Source: an uncultured Sutterella sp.
GTDB lineage: Bacteria; Pseudomonadota; Gammaproteobacteria; Burkholderiales; Burkholderiaceae_F
Assembly: GCA_900770335.1 (NCBI GenBank)
Contig: CAAGKD010000094.1
Coordinates: forward strand, 1-64,000
Direction of reading: 5' to 3'
DNA length: 64,000 nucleotides
Positions 31,469 through 42,000 of the stretch are shown one piece after another (within the stretch, counting starts at the first letter, position 1; each line of letters starts with the position of its first letter). The notes under the pieces are model-generated. The model worked only from the letters and a program-made list of their open reading frames with translations. It made no database searches and had not been told where the DNA came from. Position numbers and translations under genes: made by a program.

Positions 31469-34400
31469 ATGAACAAGACCTACAAGGTGGTGTTCAACAA
31501 GGCTCGCGGGGCCTTGATGGCGGCCAACGAAATCACGAGCTCGGTGCAGAAGAAGGGAACGAAGACCGTCATCGTCACTGCGGTCGTCAGTGCGCTTGCG
31601 ATGATTTCCGCCGGTGCGAATGCCGACAACCTCACGCGCTTGGACAACCCGGGCTCCAGCCTCTCGAATCAGACCATTTCCGGAAAGTTCGATTTTTCCG
31701 GCTGGGGCGGCTACACCTACATCGGAGCGAAGGACTTCTCTTCCGAGAACAACACCTATTCGGTTGAGGGCGACTACTCCAAAGGCGACGGTGCTTTTGG
31801 CGACGCCATTGCGCTTTACTCCCAAGGCACAAACGGAAAGACGCTCCACTTCGACACCTTCAAGAACGACAACTTCATCGGCAATTCTCTCGTCGCCACA
31901 GGAACGAATTCGGAGAAGGTTGCCTGGAATGCGGGCGGCGCCATCGCTGTCAAAGGTCATTCTGTAACCTTTGAGAATGTTCTGTTCCAGGACAACAAAG
32001 TTGTGTCAAACGTCTCCGATAAAGGCGGAGTTGCTGTCGGCGGCGCGGTGTTCCTTGACAAAATGCTTAGAGGAACAGAAACCAACAATGTCGGCGAAAA
32101 AGATGCCAATACGAATGCCCTGTTCAAAATCACGAAGGACTTGTCCTACACGGGCAACACCGTGAGCTCTTCGAGCAAACAGGGGACGACGCTTTATGGC
32201 GGTTATGCCCCCACCGGCGGCGGTTTCCTCTTCATGGATCGACAGTCCACCGCGACATTTGATGTGGCGGAGAACGTAACCCTCACTCTCGGCGCCGCCG
32301 GCAAATCGACGGATGCACACATGGACACCATCGCATCCTCCATGACGAGTGACAACGGTAACAACGGAGTCAGCCGAACAGGCGGCCACAATCTCATCGT
32401 GAAGCAGGGCAAGGGAACGTTCGTCATCAATACGTCCCTGAGCGGCTACAACGGTCTTCTCTCCATCAAGGAAGGCACGCTCGATGTGAACGCCGCATGG
32501 AAGATTCGCAACGCCGTCACGATCGAGGGCGGAACGCTTGATCTCACCGGCAGCGACTTCTCTTTCAGCTCCATCGCGGATGCCGGAATGGAGTACTCCC
32601 AGAAAATCGACTCCACTGCCGCGGGCTCCATCACCCTCACCTCCGGCTCCCTCGTCGCGAACTCCGCGCAGATCTTCACGCAGAGCCTCGGCACGGACGG
32701 TACCGTCAAGAACGCCGAGGCGCTCAAGAACCCCGACAAGATCACCTTCAACGGCGGCACGCTCACGCTCGCCGATGACGCCTACAACCTCGACTACTCG
32801 AACTCCGCTGCGGGCCTCATCGGCGCCAAGACGAGCCTTGTCTTCACAGGCAAGCTGATCGGAACTGACGGCGGCAAAGTGACCGAAATCACTCCGGATC
32901 AGATCTCCAACACCGGCACCGGCGGCGTTCTCGCTGACGTCGACCTCAACACGAAGACTGAGGGCGACACTGTCAAGAACGTCGTGATCGGCTCGGGTCC
33001 GGACGCCACCATCAAGGGCAACGTCGGCGTGAAGTCGCTCGCCACGGACGAAGGCGCCTCCGTCACAGTCAAGAATTCGAAGGTTCTCACGCTTGTGGGG
33101 TCGGGAGAAGCCGACGCCCTCGTGACGGGCGCCAAGGAGATCTCCGTCGCCAGCGACGCGAAGATCGCTCTCGGCGTTGAGGGCGAAGCCGCCAAGGGCG
33201 GCGTCATCAGCCAGGTGCTCAAGCTTTCGGGCTCTATGGAGGTTGTCGGCGACGCAACCTACACCGTCGAGAAAATCGAAGCGACGAGGGATGCCGTCAT
33301 CACGGTCGGCAACGACAATGCCTCCGGCGCCCTGAAGCTCGCGGGCAAGCTCAACGGCGCGAAGATCTTCCTTGACCCGGCGTTCAAGAACAACGCCGAG
33401 CTTGACGTCATCGCCAACGCCTCGAGCATCGAACTCAGCCAGACGCTGGCGGACGGCCTCATCACCGCCGGCCGCAATTCGTTCGTCGTTCTCGGCGGAA
33501 CGCGTGCGGACGCCATTGATCTCTTCAACCAGTCCGGCAAGACCCGGGGACCGGAAAACGTGACGGCCATGGCCTATGTCGCCGCGCCGGTGGATCTCGG
33601 AACGACGGGCGGTCTTTCGATCGACGGAGCCATCTCTGATGCGGCCCATGCAAACGCCCAGACCAACGCCGTCAACATCGCCGCCAACGGCCTCCTCGTC
33701 GTCAACGCATCGGGCCTCTCGGGAGAAGCGGCCGTTTCCAATGTCAACTCTGTCACGGGCTCCGGCACGGTTCTCGCAGTCGGAGCGAAGAACGGAGACG
33801 CGTTCACGCTCTTCGCTCCCTCCGAAGGCTCGACGCTCACCGTCAGCTCGGACATCAAGACCGAAGTCCGCAATCCGTTGCTCGCGGCGACGCTCCAGAA
33901 CGGCGTCCTCTCCGTCGGTCTGAGCGATGCGGCCGAAGCGCAGACCTCCGAGATTCAGGGCGGTCTTCCGCTTCTCTCCGCCGCGCTCTCGGATCAGTCC
34001 GCGGCGAACTTCCTCGAATCCGTCTACATGGGCGCCTCGTCCGCCGAAGCCTCGCGCACGGTTGACGTCGCATCGCAGATCGCCGCCGCCGCCGGCGCGC
34101 AGCGCATGGCCGTGCAGGCGATGAACGACCAAGTCGATGCGATCTATGACGCGCTCAACGCCTCCGCCGACGGCATCCGCGGCTGGGCCGCAATCACCGG
34201 CTCCCGCGTCAAGGTCGACGACCTCTCCGCCGGCTCGAGGGATTACGGCGTCAAGACCGAAATGGGCGGAGCCTCCTTCGGCGCCACCTGGACCGCCGGC
34301 GACTTCTCGCTCGGCGCGGCGCTCCATGCAGGCACCGGCACGTCGCGCGGGCAGGGCCGCTTCAGCGGTGCCAAGGCAGAGGCCGACTACTGCGGCATCT

Positions 34401-34957
34401 CCGCCTACGGCGCCTTCCAGCTTCCGTTCGAGACCGTCCTCAAGGGCGTCGTCGGCTGGTCTTCGTCCGACAACGATTATTCGTTCAAGGGCCTCAAGGC
34501 CTCCGGCGACACGGACGTAATCTATGCGGGGCTGCGCGCCGAGAAAGCCTTCGCGCTTTCGCTGAACGCCTCCGTGACGCCCTACGTCGGCTTCACGTAC
34601 GCCCGCGTGGAGGCCGATGCCGTCACGATGGGCTTCGCGAACGACAAGACCACGCAGGACATCGTTGAGATCCCCGTCGGCGCCCGCTTCGCCGCGACCT
34701 TCAATCAGAACGGCTGGAAGCTTTCTCCGATCCTCGACGTGAACTTCACCCCGACGGCGGGCGACCGCGACGTCGAGACGAAGAGCTACGGCGCGGCCGT
34801 CACGACCGACGTGCTGACGAAGGGCGTCGCGAACGTCCGGGCGGGGCTTGACGCTGAAAACGGCGCCTTCCGCGTCGGCCTGGATCTCGGCGGCTCTTTC
34901 GGCACCGAGGACACACGCGGATTCTCGGGCCGCATCCGCGTGGGCTATGCGTTCTGA
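31469..34957 (+). CDS. Type V autotransporter with ESPR signal
   Basis: Surface-exposed or secreted protein of 1162 residues. The N-terminus (MNKTYKVVFNKARGALMAAN) is an extended signal peptide region, followed by the hydrophobic core VIVTAVVSALAMISAGANA. The passenger (about 52-890) is rich in Gly, Thr, Asn, Ser and Asp with short repeated beta-strand patterns, as in beta-helical adhesins. The last ~270 residues (from GIRGWAAITGSRVKVDD) form a beta-barrel ending in the outer-membrane signature RIRVGYAF. I chose the ATG at 31469 because GAGGGA is correctly spaced and ESPR proteins start MNK. Passenger specificity is unknown. Confidence 0.92.
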   Translation: MNKTYKVVFNKARGALMAANEITSSVQKKGTKTVIVTAVVSALAMISAGANADNLTRLDNPGSSLSNQTISGKFDFSGWGGYTYIGAKDFSSENNTYSVEGDYSKGDGAFGDAIALYSQGTNGKTLHFDTFKNDNFIGNSLVATGTNSEKVAWNAGGAIAVKGHSVTFENVLFQDNKVVSNVSDKGGVAVGGAVFLDKMLRGTETNNVGEKDANTNALFKITKDLSYTGNTVSSSSKQGTTLYGGYAPTGGGFLFMDRQSTATFDVAENVTLTLGAAGKSTDAHMDTIASSMTSDNGNNGVSRTGGHNLIVKQGKGTFVINTSLSGYNGLLSIKEGTLDVNAAWKIRNAVTIEGGTLDLTGSDFSFSSIADAGMEYSQKIDSTAAGSITLTSGSLVANSAQIFTQSLGTDGTVKNAEALKNPDKITFNGGTLTLADDAYNLDYSNSAAGLIGAKTSLVFTGKLIGTDGGKVTEITPDQISNTGTGGVLADVDLNTKTEGDTVKNVVIGSGPDATIKGNVGVKSLATDEGASVTVKNSKVLTLVGSGEADALVTGAKEISVASDAKIALGVEGEAAKGGVISQVLKLSGSMEVVGDATYTVEKIEATRDAVITVGNDNASGALKLAGKLNGAKIFLDPAFKNNAELDVIANASSIELSQTLADGLITAGRNSFVVLGGTRADAIDLFNQSGKTRGPENVTAMAYVAAPVDLGTTGGLSIDGAISDAAHANAQTNAVNIAANGLLVVNASGLSGEAAVSNVNSVTGSGTVLAVGAKNGDAFTLFAPSEGSTLTVSSDIKTEVRNPLLAATLQNGVLSVGLSDAAEAQTSEIQGGLPLLSAALSDQSAANFLESVYMGASSAEASRTVDVASQIAAAAGAQRMAVQAMNDQVDAIYDALNASADGIRGWAAITGSRVKVDDLSAGSRDYGVKTEMGGASFGATWTAGDFSLGAALHAGTGTSRGQGRFSGAKAEADYCGISAYGAFQLPFETVLKGVVGWSSSDNDYSFKGLKASGDTDVIYAGLRAEKAFALSLNASVTPYVGFTYARVEADAVTMGFANDKTTQDIVEIPVGARFAATFNQNGWKLSPILDVNFTPTAGDRDVETKSYGAAVTTDVLTKGVANVRAGLDAENGAFRVGLDLGGSFGTEDTRGFSGRIRVGYAF

Positions 34958-35035
34958 GCGAATTCCCTGAGGCCCTGACCTTCCTCCCGGCTTTCGCAGT
35001 CTTCCAGCTGCGAGGGCCCTGAAGAAGCTGAAGCG

Positions 35036-35078
35036 AACCCCCTCCCAGTCGAAAGGCTGCGAGGGGGTTTTGCATTTT
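35036..35078 (+). terminator. Terminator after the autotransporter
   Basis: AACCCCCTC and GAGGGGGTT form a 9-bp stem with a 16-nt loop, followed by TTTTGCATTTT. It closes the autotransporter unit before the protease gene. Confidence 0.85.
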
Positions 35079-35234
35079 CCCGCCTTTCGGTTACAAATTT
35101 AACCGCATCCCTACAGGCTTTACGGCCGGGTTTCCGCCGCCGCCATGCCAGTCGGATAGAGTCTTTCCCATCGCAAGAAAAGAGGAAACCTCCGTCCGGC
35201 TGCGTCCGGCGCAGGCCAACAGGAGTCCACAAAA

Positions 35235-36680
35235 ATGAAGAAGACCTTCACCCAGACGGCGCTCGTCGCCTCGATCTGCGCCGCGCTGCTCGCCGCCCCG
35301 ATCGCCCAGGCCGCCGATTCCGCTCCGGCCGCCGAGACCGCGGCCGTCCGCTCGCAGCTCCCTGACTTCGTCAAGCTCGTCGAGGACAACGGCGCCGGCG
35401 TCGTCAACATCGCCATCACGAAGAACGCCCGCACGGTGGCGTCGCCCTTCGGCTTTCCCGGCATGGACGAGCAGTCCGCCGAGATCTTCCGCCGCTTCGG
35501 CTTCCCGATGCCCTTCGGCGGCGCCGAGGAGATCCCCGAGCAGCACGGCACGGGCTCGGGCTTCATCATCTCGAGCGACGGCCTCATCATGACGAACGCC
35601 CACGTCGTCGAAGGCGCCGATCAGATCACGGTCCGCCTCACCGACAAGCGCGAGTTCACGGGAAAGGTGCTCGGCACGGACAAACAGACCGACATCGCCA
35701 TCGTGAAGATTGACGCCAAGGACCTGCCCGTTCTCAAGATCGGCAAGTCCGACGCCCTGCGCGTGGGCGAATGGGTGGCCGCGATCGGCAGCCCCTTCGG
35801 CTTGGACAACACCGTGACAGCCGGCATTGTCTCCGCGCTCTCGCGCAACCTCCCGACCGACCAGTACGTTCCGTTCATCCAGACCGACGTCGCGGTCAAT
35901 CCGGGCAACTCCGGCGGCCCGCTCTTCAACATGGCCGGCGAGGTCGTGGGCATCAACTCGCAGATCTTCTCGACCTCGGGCGGCTTCATGGGGCTCTCGT
36001 TCGCGATTCCGATCGACCTCGCGATGCAGATCAAGGACCAGCTCGTCAAAGACGGCCGCGTGACGCGCGGGTACGTGGGCGTGTACATCCAGCAGCTCAC
36101 GCAGGACCTTGCCGACAGCTTCGGCCTCAAGACCCCCGAGGGCGCGCTCGTGACGAAGGTCGAGAAGGACAGCCCCGCCGAGAAGGCCGGCCTCAAGGAG
36201 GGCGACGTGATCACCGCCTTCAACGGCAGCAAGATCACCTCCTCGGTTTCGCTGCCGATGCTCGTCTCCTCGGTCGCCCCGGGCACGAAGGCTGAGCTCA
36301 CGGTCATCCGCGACAAGAAGGAGCGCACGCTTGACGTCACGGTCGGCACGAACCCCAATTCCGAAAAAGCCGGCGCCGACGGCGCGGGCAAGGCCTCGCA
36401 CCGCCTCGGCATCGAGGGCCGCATCCTCACCGAGGACGAGAGCCGCGAAGCCGAGACCACCGGCATCCTCGTCACGAAGGTCGGCAAGTTCGCCGCCTCC
36501 GCGGGCCTGCGCACGGGCGACATCATCGTGAGCGCCAACGGCAAGCTCGTCAAGAGCTCGGCGGACCTGCAGAAGGCCTGCCGCGACGACCAGGTGCTCC
36601 TGCTCGTGCAGCGCGGCGGCGGCCGCATCTTCATCCCCGTCCGCTTCAAGGACGGCAAGGACGCCCGCACCGAACGCTGA
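35235..36680 (+). CDS. DegP/DegQ/MucD-family periplasmic serine endoprotease
   Basis: Periplasmic quality-control protease and chaperone, 481 residues. The Sec signal (MKKTFTQTALVASICAALLA, cleavage near AQAAD) is followed by a trypsin-like domain with catalytic triad H123 (TNAHVV), D153 (TDIAIVKI) and S226 (NPGNSGGPL). Two PDZ domains follow (GYVGVYIQQL, and a second from about residue 395). CAGGAG precedes the ATG. Likely handles misfolded envelope proteins, including autotransporter intermediates (inference). Monocistronic between two terminators. Confidence 0.95.
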   Translation: MKKTFTQTALVASICAALLAAPIAQAADSAPAAETAAVRSQLPDFVKLVEDNGAGVVNIAITKNARTVASPFGFPGMDEQSAEIFRRFGFPMPFGGAEEIPEQHGTGSGFIISSDGLIMTNAHVVEGADQITVRLTDKREFTGKVLGTDKQTDIAIVKIDAKDLPVLKIGKSDALRVGEWVAAIGSPFGLDNTVTAGIVSALSRNLPTDQYVPFIQTDVAVNPGNSGGPLFNMAGEVVGINSQIFSTSGGFMGLSFAIPIDLAMQIKDQLVKDGRVTRGYVGVYIQQLTQDLADSFGLKTPEGALVTKVEKDSPAEKAGLKEGDVITAFNGSKITSSVSLPMLVSSVAPGTKAELTVIRDKKERTLDVTVGTNPNSEKAGADGAGKASHRLGIEGRILTEDESREAETTGILVTKVGKFAASAGLRTGDIIVSANGKLVKSSADLQKACRDDQVLLLVQRGGGRIFIPVRFKDGKDARTER

Positions 36681-36734
36681 TCCGCCTTCCGGCAAAAGCT
36701 CCGGGCCGCCCTGCTGCGGCGGCCCGCCCGGGAG

Positions 36735-36781
36735 AAAAAAATCCCTGTCCGTCATCACGATCCGGACAGGGATTTTCTTTT
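36735..36781. terminator. Bidirectional terminator after the protease gene
   Basis: A perfect 13-bp stem (arms at 36739-36751 and 36763-36775, core ATCCCTGTCCG) with an 11-nt loop has A7 on its left and TTTTCTTTT on its right. It can stop transcription of the protease gene and of the convergent RND-tetR operon. Confidence 0.92.
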
Positions 36782-36804
36782 GCGCGGGCACTGACCCCGG
36801 CGGA

Positions 36805-37563
36805 TCAGCCTTCGCCCAGGATGGGGAAGATCTCCTCGATCGTCCTGCCGCGGGCGCTCGCCTCATCGAAGAGCCAGAGCACGCGCATGCGTTCGATCGC
36901 GGTCCGCCTCACCGCCTCCCGGCTTGCGCCGGGATTGAAGAGAAGCGCGCCGCGCATCCCCTCGAGCGAGGCGCGAATCAGGATGATCTTCGCCTCGAGC
37001 TGCTCGTCGGATTCGCCCTGAATGCGGCAGGACGAGCTCCGGCGGATGAGCTCGATCACGTGGCGGCAGATGTCCGCGTTCGCCTCGGACTCGATCTCCA
37101 GGACGCGGGGGTTCACGAGCGCCTCGCTTGCAATGAAGATCGAGAGGCGCATCGCCTCGGGGTCCATGTACGCGTCGACGAGCTCGGTGATGTGGCGCGT
37201 CATGCGCTCCGCATCGCTCTCGCCGGGCAGCTCCGCCGTAGAGTTCGTCACCATCGCAAGGAAGTTCTGCGTGCGGCGCCTCACGAGCGCCTCAACGATC
37301 GCCTCCTTGTTCTGGAAGTAGTTGTAGAGGTTCCCGAGGCTCTTGCCGCTCTCGCTCGCGATGTCGCGGAGCTTGAGCTGGTGAAGGCCGTTCCTGAGCA
37401 CGCACCGCTCGGCCGCGTCAACGATCTCCTCGCGGCACTGCTCGACATCGCACGAGGGGCGCCAGCCGCGGCGCCTGGCGGCGGCCGGAGCCTCATCGAG
37501 CGCCTCGGCCCCGTCCGCGCCCGAGGCGCGGGCGGGATGCCTCGCTTCCTTCACGGGGCTCAC
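36805..37563 (-). CDS. TetR-family repressor of the RND operon
   Basis: A 252-residue regulator with an unusually long polar N-terminal stretch (about 1-40) before the helix-turn-helix (EEIVDAAERCVLRNGLHQLKLRDIASESGKSLGNLYNYF; key parts IVDAAERC and LGNLYNYF). The C-terminal ligand and dimer domain is variable. The start is a GTG whose GTGA overlaps the stop of the outer-membrane-channel gene, so it is translationally coupled to the pump operon. The usual logic is repression of the pump and of itself until an effector binds. Confidence 0.88.
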   Translation of the reverse strand: MSPVKEARHPARASGADGAEALDEAPAAARRRGWRPSCDVEQCREEIVDAAERCVLRNGLHQLKLRDIASESGKSLGNLYNYFQNKEAIVEALVRRRTQNFLAMVTNSTAELPGESDAERMTRHITELVDAYMDPEAMRLSIFIASEALVNPRVLEIESEANADICRHVIELIRRSSSCRIQGESDEQLEAKIILIRASLEGMRGALLFNPGASREAVRRTAIERMRVLWLFDEASARGRTIEEIFPILGEG

Positions 37564-38993
37564 TCGGCGGCCTTCGCGTCGGCCGCTCCGGTCTTTTCAG
37601 CAAGCGTCGTGCCGCCGCCGAGGACCTTGTAGAGCGTCACGAGGCTCGAGGCGCGGGAGAGCTCGGCGCTGATCAGCTGCTGATCGGCGGCGACCTTCGC
37701 GCGCTGCATCTCGAGGACCTCGGTGAAGGCCGCGGCGCCCGCCTTGTAGCGCGAGCTCGAGAGCTCGTAGGCCTTCTCCGCGGCGTCGGCGTAGTCGCGG
37801 CGGGCGGCGAGCTCGCGCTCGACGGTGCCCTCGGTCGCGAGCGCGTCGGCGACCTCGCGGAATGCGGTCTGGATCGACTTCTCATAGGTGGCCGCGGCGA
37901 TCTGCTGCGAGGCCTCGGCCGAACGGAGGTTCGCTAGGTTCGCGCCGCCCGTGAAGATCGGCAGCGAGATGCTCGGCGCAAAGCTCCACACGCCCGTGCC
38001 ACGGGCGAAGAGGTCGTCCAAGTGCATCGCGCCCCCGGTCGAGCCGGCGGCGGCGGTGAGCGAGACGCTCGGGAAGAAGGCCGCGCGCGCGACGCCGATG
38101 TTGGCGTTGGCGGCGATCATCCCGCGCTCGGCGGACATGATGTCGGGGCGGTTGAGCAGAACCTCGCTCGGCACGCCCTCGGGGAGCGTAGCGGGCAGGG
38201 TCGCGCCAAGGACGAGCGCCTCGGGCAGAAGCGCGTCGTCGACCTTCGCGCCGACGAGCAGCTCGATGGCGTTGCGGTCCTGCGCGACGGCGCGAACGTA
38301 CGAGGCGATCTGCGCGCGCGCGGAGGCGACGGTCGTGCGGGCCTGCTCGTAGTCGAGCTGGCTCGAGGCGCCGTACTTGTAGGAGTCCTCGACGAGGCGG
38401 AAGCTCTCCTCCTGGCTTGCGAGCTCCTCCTGCTGGAGCTTGAGCTGCGCGCGGTCGGCGCCGAGCGTGAGCCAGGCCATGGCGACCTCGGCGATGAGCG
38501 AGCCCTGCGCGGAGCGCTGGGCGTCCTCACTCTGGAGGTACGACTGCAGGGCGGACTCGGTGAGGTTCCTCACGCGGCCGAAGAAGTCGATCTCATAGCT
38601 CGCCATCGCAAGCTGGGCGGTGTACTGGTGCGTCGTCGATCCGCCGCGGGTGTCCGCGGCGGCGTTGCTCGCGCGGGCGGCGACGGTCGGGAAGAGATCG
38701 GCGCGCTGCACGCCGTAGAGGGCACGCGCCTTCTCGACGTTGAGGGCGCTGATGCGCAGGTCGCGGTTGTTCTCGAGCGCGGCGCCGATCACCTGGCGAA
38801 GGCGCTCGTCGCGGAAGAACGACTGCCACTCGGGCAGCGCCTCGCGCTTGAGCTCGCTCTGCTGATAGGCCTCGCCCTGAGGCCACGCCTCGGCAACGGG
38901 CGAAGCGGGTCGCTCGTAGTCGGGCGCGAGATTCACGCAGCCCGTGAGCGCCAGAGCCGCGGCGAGCGGCAGGATGGGCAGAATTTTCTTCAT
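37560..38993 (-). CDS. RND outer-membrane channel lipoprotein (OprM/NodT family)
   Basis: TolC-like exit duct of 477 residues. It has a lipoprotein signal with lipobox LTGC (MKKILPILPLAAALALTGC, acylated Cys19) and two repeated outer-membrane efflux domains. SYEIDFFGRVRNLTESALQSY and the second-repeat SLPIFTGGANLANL are typical of OprM-type proteins. It completes the tripartite pump encoded upstream. Its ribosome site GGGGACGGG lies in a hairpin immediately before the ATG. Confidence 0.93.
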   Translation of the reverse strand: MKKILPILPLAAALALTGCVNLAPDYERPASPVAEAWPQGEAYQQSELKREALPEWQSFFRDERLRQVIGAALENNRDLRISALNVEKARALYGVQRADLFPTVAARASNAAADTRGGSTTHQYTAQLAMASYEIDFFGRVRNLTESALQSYLQSEDAQRSAQGSLIAEVAMAWLTLGADRAQLKLQQEELASQEESFRLVEDSYKYGASSQLDYEQARTTVASARAQIASYVRAVAQDRNAIELLVGAKVDDALLPEALVLGATLPATLPEGVPSEVLLNRPDIMSAERGMIAANANIGVARAAFFPSVSLTAAAGSTGGAMHLDDLFARGTGVWSFAPSISLPIFTGGANLANLRSAEASQQIAAATYEKSIQTAFREVADALATEGTVERELAARRDYADAAEKAYELSSSRYKAGAAAFTEVLEMQRAKVAADQQLISAELSRASSLVTLYKVLGGGTTLAEKTGAADAKAAE

Positions 38994-39000
38994 GGCGATT

Positions 39001-39071
39001 CCCGTCCCCGTTGGGACGGGCCTAGGTTGATCTGTTCTCTTGGGAGCCGCGCCCGGCCGGGCGCGGCTCCC
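39001..39071 (-). promoter_or_regulatory. Two hairpins in the pump-to-channel spacer
   Basis: Within the 86-nt spacer are a perfect 30-bp palindrome (39042-39071, 15-bp arms beginning GGGAGCCGCG) and, nearer the channel gene, an 8-bp stem (CCCGTCCC, 39001-39008, with GGGACGGG, 39013-39020). The second stem includes the channel gene's apparent ribosome binding site. No T-run follows the first, so it is more likely an mRNA-stability or attenuation element than a plain terminator. Confidence 0.6.
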
Positions 39072-39079
39072 GGGATGCG

Positions 39080-42000
39080 TCAGGCCTGAACGGACCCCGT
39101 CTTCACGGGCTCGACGTTCGCCTCATCGGCTCCGGCCGCCTTCTCCGCCTCAGGGCCCTTCGGGGCCTCGGGAGCGGGATGCTTCGGACCGAAGAGGTTC
39201 GAGGCGCGGGTGACGAAGACGAAGAAGGCGGGCACGAAGAGCACGCACAGGAGCGTGCCGGTGACCATGCCGCCCAGGACGCCCACGCCGATGGCGTTCT
39301 GCGCGCCCGAGCCGGCGCCGTGCGCCACCGTGAGCGGCAGCACGCCGAGGCCGAAGGCGAGTGAGGTCATCAGGATCGGACGCAGGCGCAGCTGGACCGC
39401 GTGGAGCGCCGCGCGGACGATCTCCTCGCCCTTGTCGTGCAGGTCCTTGGCGAACTCGACGATCAGAATCGCGTTCTTGCTCACCAGGCCCATCGTCGTG
39501 AGCATGCCGACCTTGAAGTACACGTCGTTGCTCATGTTGAGGATCCAAGTGAGGCCGAGGGCGCCCACGATGCCGCACGGAATAACGAGGAGGACGGCGA
39601 TGGGCACCGACCAGCTCTCATAGAGGGCCGCAAGGCAGAGGAACACCACAAGGAGCGAGATAGCGTACAGCGCCATCTCCTGCGAGCCGGCCTGGCGCTC
39701 CTGATAGGACACGCCGTTCCAGGAGATGCCGTAGCCCTCCGGGAAGACCTTCTGCGCGATCTCCTCGACGGCCGCCATCGCGACGCCCGAGGAGACGCCC
39801 TTGGCCGGGCTGCCCTGGATGTTCACGGAGGCGAGGCCGTTGAAGCGCTCGAGGTTCGGGCTGCCGTAGTTCCAGCTCATCGTCGTGAAGGCCGAAAGCG
39901 GCACCATCTCGCCGCGGCTGTTGCGGATCTTCCAACGCTTGAGATCCTCGGGCTGCATGCGCGAGGACTCCTCGCCCTGCACCCAGACCTCCTTGATTCG
40001 ACCGCGGTCGAGGAAGTCGTTCACGTACGAGCCGGCGAGCGCCGTCGAGATGGTGGAGTTCACCGTCGCGATGTCCAGGTCGAGCGCGGAGAGCTTCTCG
40101 TAGTCGAGCGTGAGCTTCATCTGCGCGGTGTCGTCCATGCCGTTGTGGCGGACCATCGTGAGGCGCGGATCCTGGTTGGCGGCGGCGAGGAACTTGTTGC
40201 GGACCTCCATGAGCTTCGCATGGCCCTGGCCCTTCTGGTCCTGGATGAAGAAGTCGAAGCCGTCGGCGACGCCGAGCTCAGGCACTGAGGGCAGCGGGAA
40301 CACGAACGTGCTCGCGTTCTTGAAGTCCGGAGCCATCATGAAGGCGCCCATCGAGCGGCCCTGGAGGGCCTCGACGCTCTGCGCGGGGCTCGGACGCTCC
40401 TCCCAGTCCTTGAGCTTGAGGAAGCCCAGGGCCATGTTCTGGCCCGAACCGGCGAAGGAGAAGCCGCGCACGGCGAAGAAGCTGTCGAGCGTGTCCTTCT
40501 CGGCCTTCTCGAGGTACCCCTCGACGCGCTTGATCTCGCGGTCCGTGCGCTCCATGGTCGCACCCTGCGGCAGCTGCATGGTGAGCAGCGCCACGCCCTG
40601 GTCCTCGGCCGGCATGAAGCCGGTGGGGAGCTTCATGAAGCCCCAGATCATGCCGCCGAAGACGATGCCGTAGCAGACGACGAGCAGGAGCGGATGGTGA
40701 ACGAAGGTGCCCACGAAGGCGCTCACCCCGTGGGTGAACTCTTCAAAGCCGCTGTTGAACCAGCCGAAGAAGCCCCCCTTGCCCATGTGGGCGTCGTGGT
40801 CGATCGGCTTGAGCATCTTCGCGCACAGGGCCGGCGTGAGCGTCAGGGCAACGACGACCGAGAGCACCATCGCCGAGACGATCGTCACGGAGAACTGGCG
40901 GTAGATGACGCCCGTGGAGCCGCCGAAGAAGGCCATCGGAACGAACACGGCCGAAAGCACCATCGCGATGCCCACAAGCGCGCCCGTGATCTGCCCCATC
41001 GACTTGACCGTCGCGTCATGCGGGCTCGAGCCGTCCTCGCGCATCACGCGCTCGACGTTTTCCACGACGACGATCGCGTCGTCGACGAGCAGGCCGATCG
41101 CAAGCACCATGGCGAACATGGTGAGCATGTTGATCGAGAAGCCCGTAATCGAGAGCATGCCGAACGTGCCGAGCAGCACCACCGGAACGGCGATGGTCGG
41201 AATGATCGTGGCGCGCCAGTTCTGCAGAAAGAAGAACATCACGCACACGACGAGCACGATGGCCTCGACGAGGGTCTTGATGACCTCGTGCAGGGCCGCG
41301 CGCACGAACGGAGTCGTGTCGAACGGAATCACCGCCTCGACGCCCTGGGGCATGAGGTGCTTGAGGCTCTCGACGCACTCCATGACGTTCGCCTGCGTCT
41401 CAAGGGCGTTCGCGCCCGAGGCGAGCTTGACGGCGATGCCCGAGGAGGGATAGCCGCTATACGTGGCGAAGGCCGAGTAGGACTGCTGGCCGAGACTCAC
41501 CTCGGCGACGTCGCGCAGGTACACGTTGGCGCCCGCGTCGGTCACCTTGAGGAGGATGTTGCGGAACTGCTCGGGAGTCTGCAGGAGGCTCGCCGAGGAG
41601 ATCGTCGCCGTGTACTCCTGCTTGCCGTTCGTCGGCTGGCCGGCGAGGCTGCCCGAGGAGACCTGGGCGTTCTGCGCGGAGATTGCGCCGGTGACGTCGG
41701 AGGGGTTGAGCCCGTACTTGACGAGCTTGTCCGGGTCGAGCCAGACGCGCATGGCGTAGGAAGCGCCGAACACCTGCACTTCACCCACGCCGCTCACGCG
41801 CGAGAGCGGCTCCTTGACGCTCGAGACGAGGAAGTCGCCCAGGTCGCCCGAGGTGAGCGCGCCGTCGCGGCTGATGAAGCCCACGACCATCAGGAAGTTG
41901 GCCGAGGTCTTCTGAATCGTCACGCCGAGCTGCTGCACGACCTGCGGCAGGCTCGTGAGGGCGGTCTGGATCTTGTTCTGGACCTGCACCTGCGCCATGT

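Noticed and set aside
32006..34327. 773-codon minus-strand frame opposite the autotransporter
   Set aside because: Arg/Asp/Gly-rich antisense product; no signal, domain or ribosome site.
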